From Devosia sp. (lineage in GTDB: Bacteria > Pseudomonadota > Alphaproteobacteria > Rhizobiales > Devosiaceae), in contig NZ_JAUYGL010000180.1 in the NCBI RefSeq assembly GCF_030689745.1, positions 1 to 34,174 on the forward strand: a stretch of DNA of 34,174 bases. The letters run 5' to 3'. Shown one piece after another: positions 8,631 through 18,908 of the stretch (the first letter of the stretch is position 1; each line of letters starts with the position of its first letter). A program made the position numbers and the translations under genes. The notes beneath the pieces were generated by a model, which saw only the letters and a program-made list of their open reading frames with translations, had not been told where the DNA came from and did no database searches.

Positions 8631-9103
8631 GACCGCACAAACGCCCCGGATTTGCCGCCGGACTTTTCCATCAGGCATATGTCGGTGATCAGCATGCCCC
8701 GGTCGATCGCCTTGGCCATGTCGTAGAGCGTCAGCGCGGCGGTCGAGGCGGCCACCAGGGCTTCCATTTCCACCCCGGTCTGCCCGGTGGTTTCCGCGGT
8801 CGCAATGATCACAATGGCATCTTCGCCATGCTCGGCAATCTCCACGCTGACCTTGGTCAGGGCAATGGGATGGCAGAGCGGGATCAGATCGGCGGTCTTT
8901 TTGGCGGCCATGATGCCGGCAATACGCGCCACCGCCAAGGCATCGCCCTTATTGAGTCCACCCGCCATGATGGTGGCGATGGTTTCACGCTGGCCCACAA
9001 GGCGCGCCTGCGCCACGGCCCGGCGACGCGTCACCGCCTTGTCGGCAATATCGACGATATGGGCCTCGCCCCTGGCATTGAGGTGGGTCAGTCCCTGCGC
9101 CAT
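8627..9103 (-). CDS. moaC: Cyclic pyranopterin monophosphate synthase MoaC
   Basis: Converts the 3',8-cyclo-GTP intermediate made by MoaA into cyclic pyranopterin monophosphate, the first isolable molybdenum cofactor precursor. The length of 158 residues is normal. Family motifs are LIPLCHP (73-79), GQTGVEMEAL (107-116) and YDMAKAID (127-134), which includes the catalytic D128 and K131. Its ATG overlaps the trpC stop by one base (TGATG) and its stop overlaps moeA (ATGA), so it is translationally coupled on both sides. The other moa genes are not in the window. Confidence 0.97.
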   Translation of the reverse strand: MAQGLTHLNARGEAHIVDIADKAVTRRRAVAQARLVGQRETIATIMAGGLNKGDALAVARIAGIMAAKKTADLIPLCHPIALTKVSVEIAEHGEDAIVIIATAETTGQTGVEMEALVAASTAALTLYDMAKAIDRGMLITDICLMEKSGGKSGAFVRS

Positions 9104-9915
9104 CAGCGGGCCGCCTGCACTGACCCCAGCAGCAGCGCCCGGGTGGCCGCAGCCACGTCATCCTGCCGCATCAGGCTCTCGCCCACGAGGAATGTACCGA
9201 TGCCGGCCTCCCGGTCGAGCTTGAGCAGGTGCTCGTGGTCGACAATGCCGCTCTCGCTGACCAGCAAGGTGCCCTGCGGCACGCCACCCGCAAGATTGAC
9301 GGAAGTCTCCAGCGTGGTCTCAAACGTGCGCAGATTGCGGTTATTGATGCCGATGAACCTGGCACCCAGCGCCACTGCCCGATCCAGCTCAAGCTGATCG
9401 TGCACTTCCACCAGCGCGTCCATCTGCCACTCTGCGGCGGCGTCCAGCAGATAGCGCGCCACCTCGTCATTGACGGCGGCCATGATGATCAGAATACAGT
9501 CGGCGCCCCAGGCCCGCGCTTCGGCGACCTGATAAGTCTCGAACAGGAAGTCCTTGCGCAGGACGGGCAGGTTCACCGCCGCCCGCGCCTCGATCAGAAA
9601 CTGCGGAGAACCCTGAAAGCTGGGCTGGTCGGTCAGCACGGACAGGCACGCGGCGCCGCCCGCTTCATAGGCGCGGGCAATCGCAGCCGGATTGAAATCG
9701 GCCCGGATCAAGCCCTTGGACGGGCTGGCCTTCTTCACCTCAGCAATCAGCGCATACTGATCATTGGCCCGCTTGGCCTTGAGGGCCTTGATGAAGCCGC
9801 GCGTGGGAGGCTGGTCATGGGCTTGCGCCACCACTTCGGCCCAGGGCCGCAGCGCCTTGGCAGCAGCGATCTCGTCGCGCTTATAGGCTTCGATCTGCTT
9901 GAGAATATCGGTCAT
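9103..9915 (-). CDS. trpC: Indole-3-glycerol phosphate synthase
   Basis: Closes the indole ring in tryptophan synthesis, converting carboxyphenylamino-deoxyribulose phosphate to indole-3-glycerol phosphate. The 270-residue TIM barrel keeps the catalytic set: E59 and K61 in [12 protein letters not shown]121 in LRKDF, E170 in LVEVH, N192 in the NNRN motif, and S222 in SESGI. It is a single-function enzyme with no TrpF domain. The ATG overlaps the trpD stop as TGATG and the stop overlaps moaC the same way, so translation is coupled along the run. Confidence 0.97.
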   Translation of the reverse strand: MTDILKQIEAYKRDEIAAAKALRPWAEVVAQAHDQPPTRGFIKALKAKRANDQYALIAEVKKASPSKGLIRADFNPAAIARAYEAGGAACLSVLTDQPSFQGSPQFLIEARAAVNLPVLRKDFLFETYQVAEARAWGADCILIIMAAVNDEVARYLLDAAAEWQMDALVEVHDQLELDRAVALGARFIGINNRNLRTFETTLETSVNLAGGVPQGTLLVSESGIVDHEHLLKLDREAGIGTFLVGESLMRQDDVAAATRALLLGSVQAAR

Positions 9916-10931
9916 CAGTCGCGTCCATTCGATACCGCCACCAGGCGGGCGAGAGTGTCTTTGGCCTTGCCGCTGTCGATCAGGCTGGCGGCGGCTTCGG
10001 CCCCTACGCGCAGATCGGCCACCTTGTCGGCCACGATCAGCGCCGCGCCGGCATTGAGCAGCACGATATCGCGATAGGCGCCCGGTGCACCATCGAACAG
10101 CGCATGCATGGCCTGGGCATTGTATTCAGGATCGGCACCCAGCAAATCCTCGGCCGCGTGCCGTTTTAGCCCGGCCTCTTCAGGTGTCACTTCAAAGCTG
10201 CGCAGATCGCCATTGGCAATCTGGGCGACAAAGCTGGGCCCGGTGACGGTGATCTCGTCGAGCCCGTCGCTGCCATGCACCACCCAGGCCTTGATGGCCC
10301 GGTTGGCGAGCAGCGCGGCGGCCACCGGCTCCACCCATTCCTGGGCATAGACCCCCAGCATATAGCGCCGCACCCCGGCCGGATTGGCCTGTGGTCCGAG
10401 CAGGTTGAACATGGTGCGCACGCCCATTTCGGCCCGCGACGGACCGACATGGCGCATGGCGGGGTGATGGCTGGGCGCAAACATGAAGCCGATGCCGGCC
10501 TCCCGAATGCAGCGGGAAATATCGGCCGGGGTCAGCTCCAGATTGACGCCGAGCGCCTCGAGCACCTGCGATGCCCCCGACTTGGACGACAGCGCCCGGT
10601 TGCCATGCTTGGCTACCGGCACACCGGCCGCCGCCACGACAATGGCGCTGGCCGTGGAAATATTGAGCGTGCCGCCGCCATCGCCCCCGGTGCCGACAAT
10701 ATCCACCGCTTCGGCAGGTGCCTCCACCGGCACCATCTGTTCGCGCAGAATGGAGACGGCGGCGGCAATCTCGCCGACCGTTTCGCCCTTGATCCGCATG
10801 CCCATGAGGAAGGCGCCAATCTGGCTGGGCGTCGCCTCGCCGGCCATGATGATGCGCATGGCGCCGCGCATTTCTTCGCCGGTCAGATCCTTGCCTTCGC
10901 CAATTCTGTGCAGTGCCTGCTTGATATCCAT
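9915..10931 (-). CDS. trpD: Anthranilate phosphoribosyltransferase
   Basis: Transfers phosphoribose from PRPP to anthranilate, the second step of tryptophan synthesis. The PRPP-binding loop GTGGDGG lies at residues 80-86 and the KHGNRA motif at 108-113, followed by [14 protein letters not shown] and a GPQANPAG block. ATG 10931 overlaps the trpG stop by one base (TGATG), the same arrangement as the next two genes. A GTG one codon earlier (10934) is an equally possible start. The length is 338 residues, normal for the family. Confidence 0.97.
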   Translation of the reverse strand: MDIKQALHRIGEGKDLTGEEMRGAMRIIMAGEATPSQIGAFLMGMRIKGETVGEIAAAVSILREQMVPVEAPAEAVDIVGTGGDGGGTLNISTASAIVVAAAGVPVAKHGNRALSSKSGASQVLEALGVNLELTPADISRCIREAGIGFMFAPSHHPAMRHVGPSRAEMGVRTMFNLLGPQANPAGVRRYMLGVYAQEWVEPVAAALLANRAIKAWVVHGSDGLDEITVTGPSFVAQIANGDLRSFEVTPEEAGLKRHAAEDLLGADPEYNAQAMHALFDGAPGAYRDIVLLNAGAALIVADKVADLRVGAEAAASLIDSGKAKDTLARLVAVSNGRD

Positions 10932-11530
10932 CACGCGGCCCTCTTCTGGTTGAAATCGCGGGCAATGTTCAGGAAATTCTGCAGCAGGGCGTGCCCATTC
11001 TCGGAGGCGATGCTCTCGGGGTGAAATTGCACGCCGTGGACCGGCAGGCTGGTGTGCTGCATGCCCATGATCAACCCGTCATCGGTGGTGGCGGTGACTT
11101 CAAGGGTAGCGGGCAGGGTCTCGGGCCGCACCGTCAGCGAGTGATAGCGCGTCGCCTCGAATCCGGCATTGAGACCACGGAACAGACCCTTGCCGGTGTG
11201 ATTGATCTTTGAGGTATTGCCATGCACCAGATGGGGTGCCCGGATCACCTCGCCCCCCATGGCCTGGCCGATCGCCTGATGGCCCAGGCACACCCCTAGA
11301 ATTGGGATTTCCCCCTTGAAACGGTCGATCAGCGCCAGACAGATTCCCGCTTCATTGGGGGTGCAGGGGCCGGGCGACAGCACAATGGCCTCCGGCGCCA
11401 TGGCGGCGATTTCATCGAGGGTGATCTTGTCGTTGCGGACGACGGTGATGTCGGCGCCCAGCTCGCCCAGGAAATGGACGAGATTGTAGGTAAAACTGTC
11501 GTAATTATCGATGACGAGCGTGCGGGTCAT
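10931..11530 (-). CDS. trpG: Anthranilate synthase component II, glutamine amidotransferase
   Basis: Supplies ammonia from glutamine to TrpE for anthranilate synthesis; the same subunit often also serves aminodeoxychorismate synthase (PabA). The class I amidotransferase triad is intact: C81 in GVCLGH, H170 and E172 in QFHPES, with the oxyanion motif LSPGPCTPNEAG (51-62). The length is 199 residues. In several Rhizobiales trpE and trpG are fused into one gene; here they are separate and about 100 bp apart. That gap contains a GC-rich hairpin with a GCAA loop and no T run. The gene is coupled to trpD by overlap. Confidence 0.96.
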   Translation of the reverse strand: MTRTLVIDNYDSFTYNLVHFLGELGADITVVRNDKITLDEIAAMAPEAIVLSPGPCTPNEAGICLALIDRFKGEIPILGVCLGHQAIGQAMGGEVIRAPHLVHGNTSKINHTGKGLFRGLNAGFEATRYHSLTVRPETLPATLEVTATTDDGLIMGMQHTSLPVHGVQFHPESIASENGHALLQNFLNIARDFNQKRAA

Positions 11531-11631
11531 GTTGTGTGGTTCCTGGCAGGCAGTTCAAACATTGAGCGGCCCTTGCGGGCGCCGCGTTCAGAAGCCGCCC
11601 CGCCATCGCTGCATTGCCAAAGCCTGTGCCC

Positions 11632-13146
11632 TCATTGCCCGATCCTCGCCTCGCCAGCATAGCGTAGCGCTTCCTCGGCGGCGCTGAAAAGGGCACGCGC
11701 CTTGTTTTCGCATTCCATCTGTTCGAGTTCGGGCTGGCTGTCGGCGACGATACCGGCCCCCGCCTGAACATAGAGCTTGCCGTCCTTGAGGATTGCGGTG
11801 CGCAGCACGATGCAGGTATCCATGGTGCCATCGGCGCCGAAATAGCCGACGCAGCCGCCATAGATCCCGCGCCGCGAGCTTTCCAGTTCATCGATGATCT
11901 CCATCGCCCGCACCTTGGGGGCGCCGGACACTGTTCCGGCCGGAAACCCGGCCGACAGCGCGTCGACAAAGTCATATTTCGGATCAAGCACACCCACCAC
12001 ATTGGAGACGATGTGCATGACGTGCGAATAGTATTCGAGGAAGAACTTGTCGGTGACCTTAACGGTGCCGATTTTGGCGACGCGACCGACATCGTTGCGG
12101 CCCAGATCGAGCAGCATTAGATGCTCGGCCAGTTCCTTGGGATCGCTCATCAGTTCGGCGGCCAATTCCGCGTCCCTGGTCGGCGTTGCGCCGCGCTTGC
12201 GCGTGCCAGCAATCGGCCGGATGGTCACTTCGCCATCCTGCACCCGCACCAGGATTTCCGGGCTCGACCCGGCCACGGCAAAGCCGCCGAAATCGAGGAA
12301 ATACATATAGGGACTGGGATTGGTGCGGCGCAGCGCCCGATAGAGCGCCGTGGGCGGCAGATTGAAGTCCGCCGAGAAGCGCTGGCTCAGTACCACCTGG
12401 AAGATGTCACCGGCGGTGATGTACTGCTTGGCCTTGGCCACCATGGCGAAATAGGCGTCCGGGCTGGTATTGCTGCTCACCTCGATGCTTTCGAGGTCAG
12501 GCAGGGCAGGGGTTGCCGGCATGGCGCGGCCCAGCCGGGTTATGGCGTCATCGATGCGGCCCTGCGCGGCCTCATGGGCCTGCCGCGCTGATACGCCGTC
12601 GCGTACATAGACCGGCGCGGTCAGGTACAGCTCATCCTTGAGGGTGTCGAAAATCGCTAGCAGCGACGGCCGCATCAACACCGCTTCGGGGGTCTGCAAA
12701 TGGTCCGGATTGCTGCTGGGCAGCACTTCCATGTAGCGCACCATGTCATAGCCGAGATAACCATAGACCCCCGCCGATTGCGGCGGCAGCCCGTCGGGCA
12801 TCTCAATCCTGCTGTCTGCCACCAGTTCGCGCAGCGCATCAAGCGGCAGGGCGGAAACCGGCACGAAGCTGGTGTCATCGATCTGGGCCGTGCGATTGAT
12901 CGCGGCGGCCCCGCCCTCGACTTTCAGAATCACATCAGGCTGCGTGCCGATGATCGAATAGCGTCCGCGCACCGCAGCGTCCTGCACCGATTCCAGCAGG
13001 AAAGTGTTCTTGCGGCCAGCGGCCAGCTTGAGATAGGTGCCGATCGGGGTTTCCAGATCGGCCACGATGCGCCGCCAGACGATCTGCGATTTCCCGGCAT
13101 TGTACTGCTCAGAGAAGCGCTGAAAATCGTCGTCGGCCATCGTCAT
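11632..13146 (-). CDS. trpE: Anthranilate synthase component I
   Basis: Makes anthranilate from chorismate with ammonia from TrpG. The protein has 504 residues. The N-terminal LLES motif (50-53) belongs to the tryptophan feedback site together with NPSPYM (276-281). The chorismate-binding core shows PIAGTRKRG (311-319), LDLGRNDVGR (346-355) and GTVSGAPKVRAME (about 404-415). The start is taken at ATG 13146, with a second ATG two codons later at 13140; the frame extends to 13338 but would overlap ppiD. It follows ppiD after 28 nt, leaving no room for a trp leader peptide and attenuator directly upstream. Confidence 0.96.
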   Translation of the reverse strand: MTMADDDFQRFSEQYNAGKSQIVWRRIVADLETPIGTYLKLAAGRKNTFLLESVQDAAVRGRYSIIGTQPDVILKVEGGAAAINRTAQIDDTSFVPVSALPLDALRELVADSRIEMPDGLPPQSAGVYGYLGYDMVRYMEVLPSSNPDHLQTPEAVLMRPSLLAIFDTLKDELYLTAPVYVRDGVSARQAHEAAQGRIDDAITRLGRAMPATPALPDLESIEVSSNTSPDAYFAMVAKAKQYITAGDIFQVVLSQRFSADFNLPPTALYRALRRTNPSPYMYFLDFGGFAVAGSSPEILVRVQDGEVTIRPIAGTRKRGATPTRDAELAAELMSDPKELAEHLMLLDLGRNDVGRVAKIGTVKVTDKFFLEYYSHVMHIVSNVVGVLDPKYDFVDALSAGFPAGTVSGAPKVRAMEIIDELESSRRGIYGGCVGYFGADGTMDTCIVLRTAILKDGKLYVQAGAGIVADSQPELEQMECENKARALFSAAEEALRYAGEARIGQ

Positions 13147-13174
13147 CGTCCAGTCTCGAGTTGGCCGGCCTGGG

Positions 13175-15046
13175 TTACAGGCCGGTATTGATCGCCAGCG
13201 TCTGCTGCAGGGCCTGCTGGTTGACGCGCAGGCCGGCATCGTCGCGAATGGCCGTGACGAACTCACCATAGAGACCGACGCGCGCTTCGTTTTCCAGATT
13301 GGCCTGGGCGGCTGGATCGAGAGGCCCTTCGCCCGCAATCACATCGACCACCTGGAATACGACGTACTCGCCTGACTCGTTGAGCGCGGAACCATGATGG
13401 TCGCTGCCACCGGCAAAGGCTGCACCCGCCACCACGCCATCAATGCTGCCATCGGCAGCACCAAAGCGCGAGAACGGCGTACTCAACTGTGGAAACACAT
13501 TGTAGCTCGCGGCCACATCGGCAATCGGCGTGCCGGCATCAAGCTTGGCCACAGCGTCCGCACTGGCCGCCAGCAGGGCGGCATTGGTGCGTTCGGCAGT
13601 CAGCGCGGCCAGCACGTCCTCGCGCACTTCGTCCAGGGTCTGGTCGCGCGCAGGTTCGATGGCGATGAGGTCAAAATAGAGGTTACCGCTGCCAGCCAGT
13701 GGAATGGCCGCGGTCAACTGGCCCTTTTCGGCCTTGAAAATGGCCTGGCTGATCCGGCTGGCGTCAGCAGGATCCAGCTCGGGCAAGACGTTCAGTTCCG
13801 CGCCGCTGGCGGTTACATCGGCCTCATAGATGTCCAGACCAAAACGCGCGGCGATTTCGCTCAGCGGGCGGAAAGCGGCGCGCAGTTCCTCGACCTGATC
13901 CTGCACGTCGGCAACTTCGTCGCGCGCCTGGCTGCGCGCCAAATTCTGGGCGATCTGCTCGCGTGCTTCGGCCAGGCTCGGCACCCCACCGGCCTCAATG
14001 GCCGAAACATGCACCGCGCGCTTGCCGGTCACCCCGTCGATGATGGCAAACTCGCCGTCGGCGAGGCCAAAGGCCGCCGTGGCCAGATTGGCATCGCTGA
14101 TGTCGGCCTCAGCGAGGCTCCCCAGATCGGTTGCCGTCAGAGCGTTGTCGCTCACCAGGGTTTCAAACGGCGTGCCAGCGGCAAGACCGGCTTCAAACGC
14201 TGCCACCTGCGCGTCGTTGAGCACAACCTGCTGAATGGTGCGGCGCTCGGCCTTGGTCAGGCCGGCCTTGGTGCGCTCATATTCGGCGGCAATGGCGTCA
14301 TCGCCAATGGTCTTGGTCGCGGCCAGATCGGCTGGCGAAAGGCGCAGCATTTGTACGGTCCGGCTCTCGACGGTCCGGAACTCGCCCTGATGCTCGCTGA
14401 GATAAGCCGCCAGTTCGTCCTCGGTCGGCACTGCGGGAGTGTCGACATTGGTGTCGCCCAGCACAAAGAAATCGACTGTCCGCTGATCGGCGACATAGCG
14501 GTTGATCAGGCTTGAGGCGGTCTGTGGCATGCCGGTGTCGGCGAACAGGCTCAGAACCACTTGCTCGCGGCGGGCCACATTGCTCTGGTCCTCGAAATAC
14601 TGCGCTTCGGTCAAGCCGTTCTGGCGCAACACCTGGGTAAAGGCCTGTGGATCAAATGCCCCCAGCGTGCCCTGGAACGATGGATCGGCCCGCAGCAATT
14701 CGCTGAGCTTGGCTTCGGAAGCGCCGACGCCGAAATCGTCGGCCAGTTGGTCGAGCGCCGCATCCTGGGCGAGGTTCTGCAGAACCATTGAGGGAATGCC
14801 CAGGCTCATCGCCTGCTCGGCAGTCGGCACCGATCCCAATTGCTGGGCAACCTGATTGAGCTGACGCTCGTAGGCACGCAGGAAGGTGCGCGAGTCGATC
14901 TCGGCATCGCCGACGCGGGCCACGGTATTGGTGCCCAAATCGGTAATCACATTGTTGATGCCGAACCCGGCCAAGCCAACCAGAAGGAACGCCCCCAAGA
15001 TCTTGCCGGCCCAGGATTTAGCAAAACCACGCAAACTATCGAGCAT
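13175..15046 (-). CDS. ppiD: PpiD-like membrane-anchored peptidyl-prolyl isomerase/chaperone
   Basis: An inner-membrane periplasmic folding factor of the SurA/PpiD family, 623 residues. A basic N-terminus (MLDSLRGFAKSWAGK) precedes one transmembrane helix (about 16-34), with the rest in the periplasm. A SurA-type N-terminal chaperone region (about 38-190) and a degenerate parvulin-like region (about 260-380) follow, then a long Ala-rich C-terminal part. Typical parvulin catalytic residues are not obvious, so it may act mainly as a chaperone at the Sec exit site. It opens the - strand run leading into trpE and lies back to back with tpiA, sharing a 123-bp promoter region. Confidence 0.88.
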   Translation of the reverse strand: MLDSLRGFAKSWAGKILGAFLLVGLAGFGINNVITDLGTNTVARVGDAEIDSRTFLRAYERQLNQVAQQLGSVPTAEQAMSLGIPSMVLQNLAQDAALDQLADDFGVGASEAKLSELLRADPSFQGTLGAFDPQAFTQVLRQNGLTEAQYFEDQSNVARREQVVLSLFADTGMPQTASSLINRYVADQRTVDFFVLGDTNVDTPAVPTEDELAAYLSEHQGEFRTVESRTVQMLRLSPADLAATKTIGDDAIAAEYERTKAGLTKAERRTIQQVVLNDAQVAAFEAGLAAGTPFETLVSDNALTATDLGSLAEADISDANLATAAFGLADGEFAIIDGVTGKRAVHVSAIEAGGVPSLAEAREQIAQNLARSQARDEVADVQDQVEELRAAFRPLSEIAARFGLDIYEADVTASGAELNVLPELDPADASRISQAIFKAEKGQLTAAIPLAGSGNLYFDLIAIEPARDQTLDEVREDVLAALTAERTNAALLAASADAVAKLDAGTPIADVAASYNVFPQLSTPFSRFGAADGSIDGVVAGAAFAGGSDHHGSALNESGEYVVFQVVDVIAGEGPLDPAAQANLENEARVGLYGEFVTAIRDDAGLRVNQQALQQTLAINTGL

Positions 15047-15169
15047 ATCGGACGTTCCGTTCAGAGACTTGGGCCTTTACCGCAGTGGCGGCAGGGCAGT
15101 AGTAATCCATGTTGACAGCCGGGGTTAGGGCAATCCCCGTTCCGGTGCAAGAGGTAGGAGTAGCAAACA
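15047..15169. promoter_or_regulatory. Divergent ppiD / tpiA promoter region
   Basis: This 123-bp gap separates two divergent starts, so promoters for both operons must lie here or inside the genes. A TTGACA hexamer occurs at 15112-15117 on the + strand, but 17 bp downstream is CCCCGT, a poor -10. No convincing pair was found on the - strand. Confidence 0.4.
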
Positions 15170-15847
15170 GTGACCACGACAATTTCGCCGCTGATCGCCG
15201 GCAACTGGAAAATGAACGGTTTGCGGGGCTCGCTGGACGAGTTGGCGAGCCTGGCCCACATGCTCATCTCCGGCGAAAACCCGCGCGCCATTGTGGTGAT
15301 CTGCCCGCCTGCCACTATCCTGTCCGAGGTCGCCCAGCTCGGGGCGACAGCCGGCATCCAGGCCGGTGGACAGGATTGTCACACCCAGGCGCAGGGCGCT
15401 CATACCGGCGATATTTCGGCCAGCATGCTAGCCGATGCCGGTGCGCAATATGTCATAGTTGGTCATTCCGAGCGCCGCGCCGATCATGGCGAAACCGACG
15501 ATCAGGTGCGCGCCAAGGCCGAAGCGGTCGTGGCAGCCCAATTGGCGGCTTCCGTTCCCGAGGCGGCCAATTTTCATGACGTCATTGTGGCCTACGAGCC
15601 CATCTGGGCCATTGGGACGGGCCGCACGCCCACCAATGAGGATATTGCCCGCATGCATGGCGCGATCCGCCAGCAATTGAGTGCGCGTTTCCCCGAGCAG
15701 GGCCCGACAATGCGCATTCTCTATGGTGGCTCGCTCAAGCCGCAGAATGCGCGCGAGATTCTGGCAGTGGAAAACGTCAATGGCGGCCTGGTTGGCGGCG
15801 CCAGCCTCTTGGCAAAAGACTTCTACACCATTATCTCCGCCGTATAG
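15170..15847 (+). CDS. tpiA: Triosephosphate isomerase, shortened (lacks beta-strand 5 region)
   Basis: Interconverts dihydroxyacetone phosphate and glyceraldehyde 3-phosphate. GTG 15170 follows a GAGGTAGGAG ribosome binding site. The catalytic residues are all present: K14 in GNWKMNG, H99 in VGHSERR and E143 in [11 protein letters not shown], with the YGGS (185-188) and GLVGGA phosphate loops. The product is only 225 residues, against about 250 for the family. The spacing from H99 to E143 is 44 residues where canonical enzymes have about 70. The usual block of beta-strand 5 and early helix 5 (an I-x-C-x-G-E motif and following helix) is absent between VVAA (residue 123) and QLAASVP. The frame is otherwise perfect. 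Activity is doubtful unless another tpi gene exists or the gap is a sequence error. Confidence 0.9.
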   Translation: MTTTISPLIAGNWKMNGLRGSLDELASLAHMLISGENPRAIVVICPPATILSEVAQLGATAGIQAGGQDCHTQAQGAHTGDISASMLADAGAQYVIVGHSERRADHGETDDQVRAKAEAVVAAQLAASVPEAANFHDVIVAYEPIWAIGTGRTPTNEDIARMHGAIRQQLSARFPEQGPTMRILYGGSLKPQNAREILAVENVNGGLVGGASLLAKDFYTIISAV

Positions 15848-15955
15848 CGCCGTGAGCGCCAAAGGCTGGTCGGAAAATCCGCCCGGCCTCTGGCATTTTC
15901 GGCATGGGGCGTGTATGACGCGCCAACTTTTGACAGACCAATAGACTGAGACACG

Positions 15956-16411
15956 ATGGCGAACGTCCTGATTGTGGCCTATCTGCTGATCGTCCTGGCG
16001 CTGATTGCAGTTATTCTGCTGCAGCGGTCCGAGGGCGGCGCGCTGGGCATTGGTGGTGGCGGCGGCGGCGGCCTGATGACGGCACGCAGTTCGTCGAACC
16101 TGCTGACGCGTACGACCGCTGTTCTGGCGGCGCTGTTCTTTGCCACCGCAATTGGCCTGACGGTTATCAACGAACTCGATCGTGGCAGTTCGGGCATTCT
16201 CGATCGGGCGACAACCACCGACGGCGAAGCCGCCCCGGCCAGCGTGCTTGATGCGCTCAATTCGCTGCAGGGCGATACCCCAAGTGATCTGCCCGTACCG
16301 GCTCCGACCACGCCTGCCGCGCCGGCTGCTGATGCTGGGGCGGGCCAGAGCGATGCTCTGCCGGTGCCCGAGGCACCCGCTGAGACGCCGGCTGCTCCGG
16401 CAAGCAACTAA
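15956..16411 (+). CDS. secG: Preprotein translocase subunit SecG
   Basis: A small inner-membrane subunit of SecYEG that assists protein export. The N-terminal part shows the SecG plan: a first transmembrane helix (about 3-22), the loop LLQRSEGGALGIGGGGGGGL, and a second helix (about 50-70). The C-terminal 75 residues are a Pro/Ala-rich, low-complexity tail, often seen in alphaproteobacterial SecG. The gene lies between tpiA and pyrG as in other Rhizobiales. A strong terminator follows the stop. Confidence 0.94.
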   Translation: MANVLIVAYLLIVLALIAVILLQRSEGGALGIGGGGGGGLMTARSSSNLLTRTTAVLAALFFATAIGLTVINELDRGSSGILDRATTTDGEAAPASVLDALNSLQGDTPSDLPVPAPTTPAAPAADAGAGQSDALPVPEAPAETPAAPASN

Positions 16412-16435
16412 CCGCCGCAAGGCACGACGATTGAG

Positions 16436-16465
16436 GGGGATGGCAACATCCCCTTCTTCTTTTTG
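16436..16465 (+). terminator. Intrinsic terminator after secG
   Basis: GGGGATG (16436-16442) pairs with CATCCCC (16447-16453) around a GCAA tetraloop and is followed by TTCTTCTTTTTG. It separates tpiA-secG from pyrG. Confidence 0.85.
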
Positions 16466-16491
16466 TGTAGGGCTGCAGAAGCACTCTACGA
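16463..16491 (+). promoter_or_regulatory. Candidate pyrG promoter
   Basis: TTGTGT (16463-16468) and CTACGA (16486-16491) are 17 bp apart, in the only space between the secG terminator and the pyrG start. The -35 overlaps the terminator's T run. Judged by eye and weak. Confidence 0.3.
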
Positions 16492-16516
16492 ATCGATGCT
16501 GATGAGATTAAGGTGA

Positions 16517-18150
<1,634 letters not shown>

Positions 18151-18151
<1 letters not shown>

Positions 18152-18645
18152 TGCTGCTGCGGACGGCGCGTCTCACGCTGCGCCGGCCCGCCATGACCGA
18201 TCTTGAGGCCTTCTTCGGGATAACCTCAAATCCGGCGGCCATGCGCTACTGGTCGACGCTGCCGCATGCCGATCTGGACGTCACCGAGGCCTGGCTGGCG
18301 CGGATGGTGGCGCGCGAGCAGAGCGGGGGCGAACACTTCGTCATTGAACGCGATGGCCAACTGATCGGCGAAGTCGGGGCAGGGCGCCTGCCCGATTTCG
18401 GCTTCATCATCCATCCCGACCATTGGGGGCAGGGTTACGCTACCGAAGCGTCGCGCGCCGCCATTGCCCACATCTTTGCCGTGACGGACGCCACCGAACT
18501 CAAGGCCGACGTGGACCCGCGCAATCTGGGATCGCTCAACACGCTGGCCAAGCTGGGCTTTGTCGAGACCGGACGTGCCGCCAATACCTTCCTGTTGGGC
18601 GAGCAGTGGTGCGACAGCGTCTATCTGACCTTGCCGCGTCCCTGA
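18151..18645 (+). CDS. GNAT family N-acetyltransferase (RimJ/RimL-like)
   Basis: A 164-residue acetyltransferase of the GNAT superfamily, closest in style to the RimJ/RimL group that acetylates protein N-termini or small molecules. Characteristic parts are TARLTLRRPAMTDLEAFF at the N-terminus, the acetyl-CoA loop HPDHWGQGYATEA (near residues 90-102, matching Q/RxxGxG/A), and the closing NxGSLNTLAKLGFVETG motif (about 128-144). The ATG overlaps the pyrG stop (TGATG). The substrate cannot be told from sequence. Confidence 0.88.
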
Positions 18646-18650
18646 TGGGT

Positions 18651-18679
18651 GTTGGCTGACCCGCCTGGGTCATGCTAAC
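18651..18679 (+). other. RNA hairpin between GNAT and DUF4169 genes
   Basis: TGACCC (18657-18662) pairs with GGGTCA (18667-18672) around a GCCT loop. The stem extends through GTTGGC and GCTAAC with one bulged T and one wobble pair. No T run follows, so it may be an RNA-stability element rather than a terminator. Confidence 0.4.
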
Positions 18680-18707
18680 CATGGGCGGAAAGCCCCCGGA
18701 GCCGCCC

Positions 18708-18884
18708 ATGGCCGAGATCATCAATCTGCGCAATGTCCGCAAGCAGAAGGCCCGGGCCGACAAGGCCACCGCCGCCGAACAGAACCGCATCAAATTCGGC
18801 CGCAGCAAGGCCGAAAAACAGTTGTCGGCCGCCGAACAGGCGCTGGCCGACAAGCGTATCGATGGCCACAAGCGCGACGACTAG
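18708..18884 (+). CDS. Small DUF4169 family protein
   Basis: A 58-residue, highly charged protein starting MAEIINLRNVRKQKAR and continuing with Lys/Arg/Ala-rich helix and the motif RIKFGRSKAEK. It matches the alphaproteobacterial DUF4169 family of unknown function. It has no signal peptide or membrane segment and is probably helical. ATG 18708 is preceded by GGAG about 8 nt upstream; the 12-codon extension from 18672 crosses a hairpin and does not look conserved. Confidence 0.8.
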   Translation: MAEIINLRNVRKQKARADKATAAEQNRIKFGRSKAEKQLSAAEQALADKRIDGHKRDD

Positions 18885-18908
18885 CCAGGCGATCCGGTCA
18901 GCGATCGG

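Noticed and set aside
13147-13174. trp attenuator before trpE
   Set aside because: The 28-nt gap after ppiD cannot hold a leader peptide and terminator/antiterminator pair.
15929-15955. TTGACA just before secG
   Set aside because: It lies only about 22 bp from the secG start, which leaves no room for a -10 and ribosome binding site.
15428-16420. 330-residue - strand frame across tpiA and secG
   Set aside because: It is a shadow of two recognisable + strand genes.
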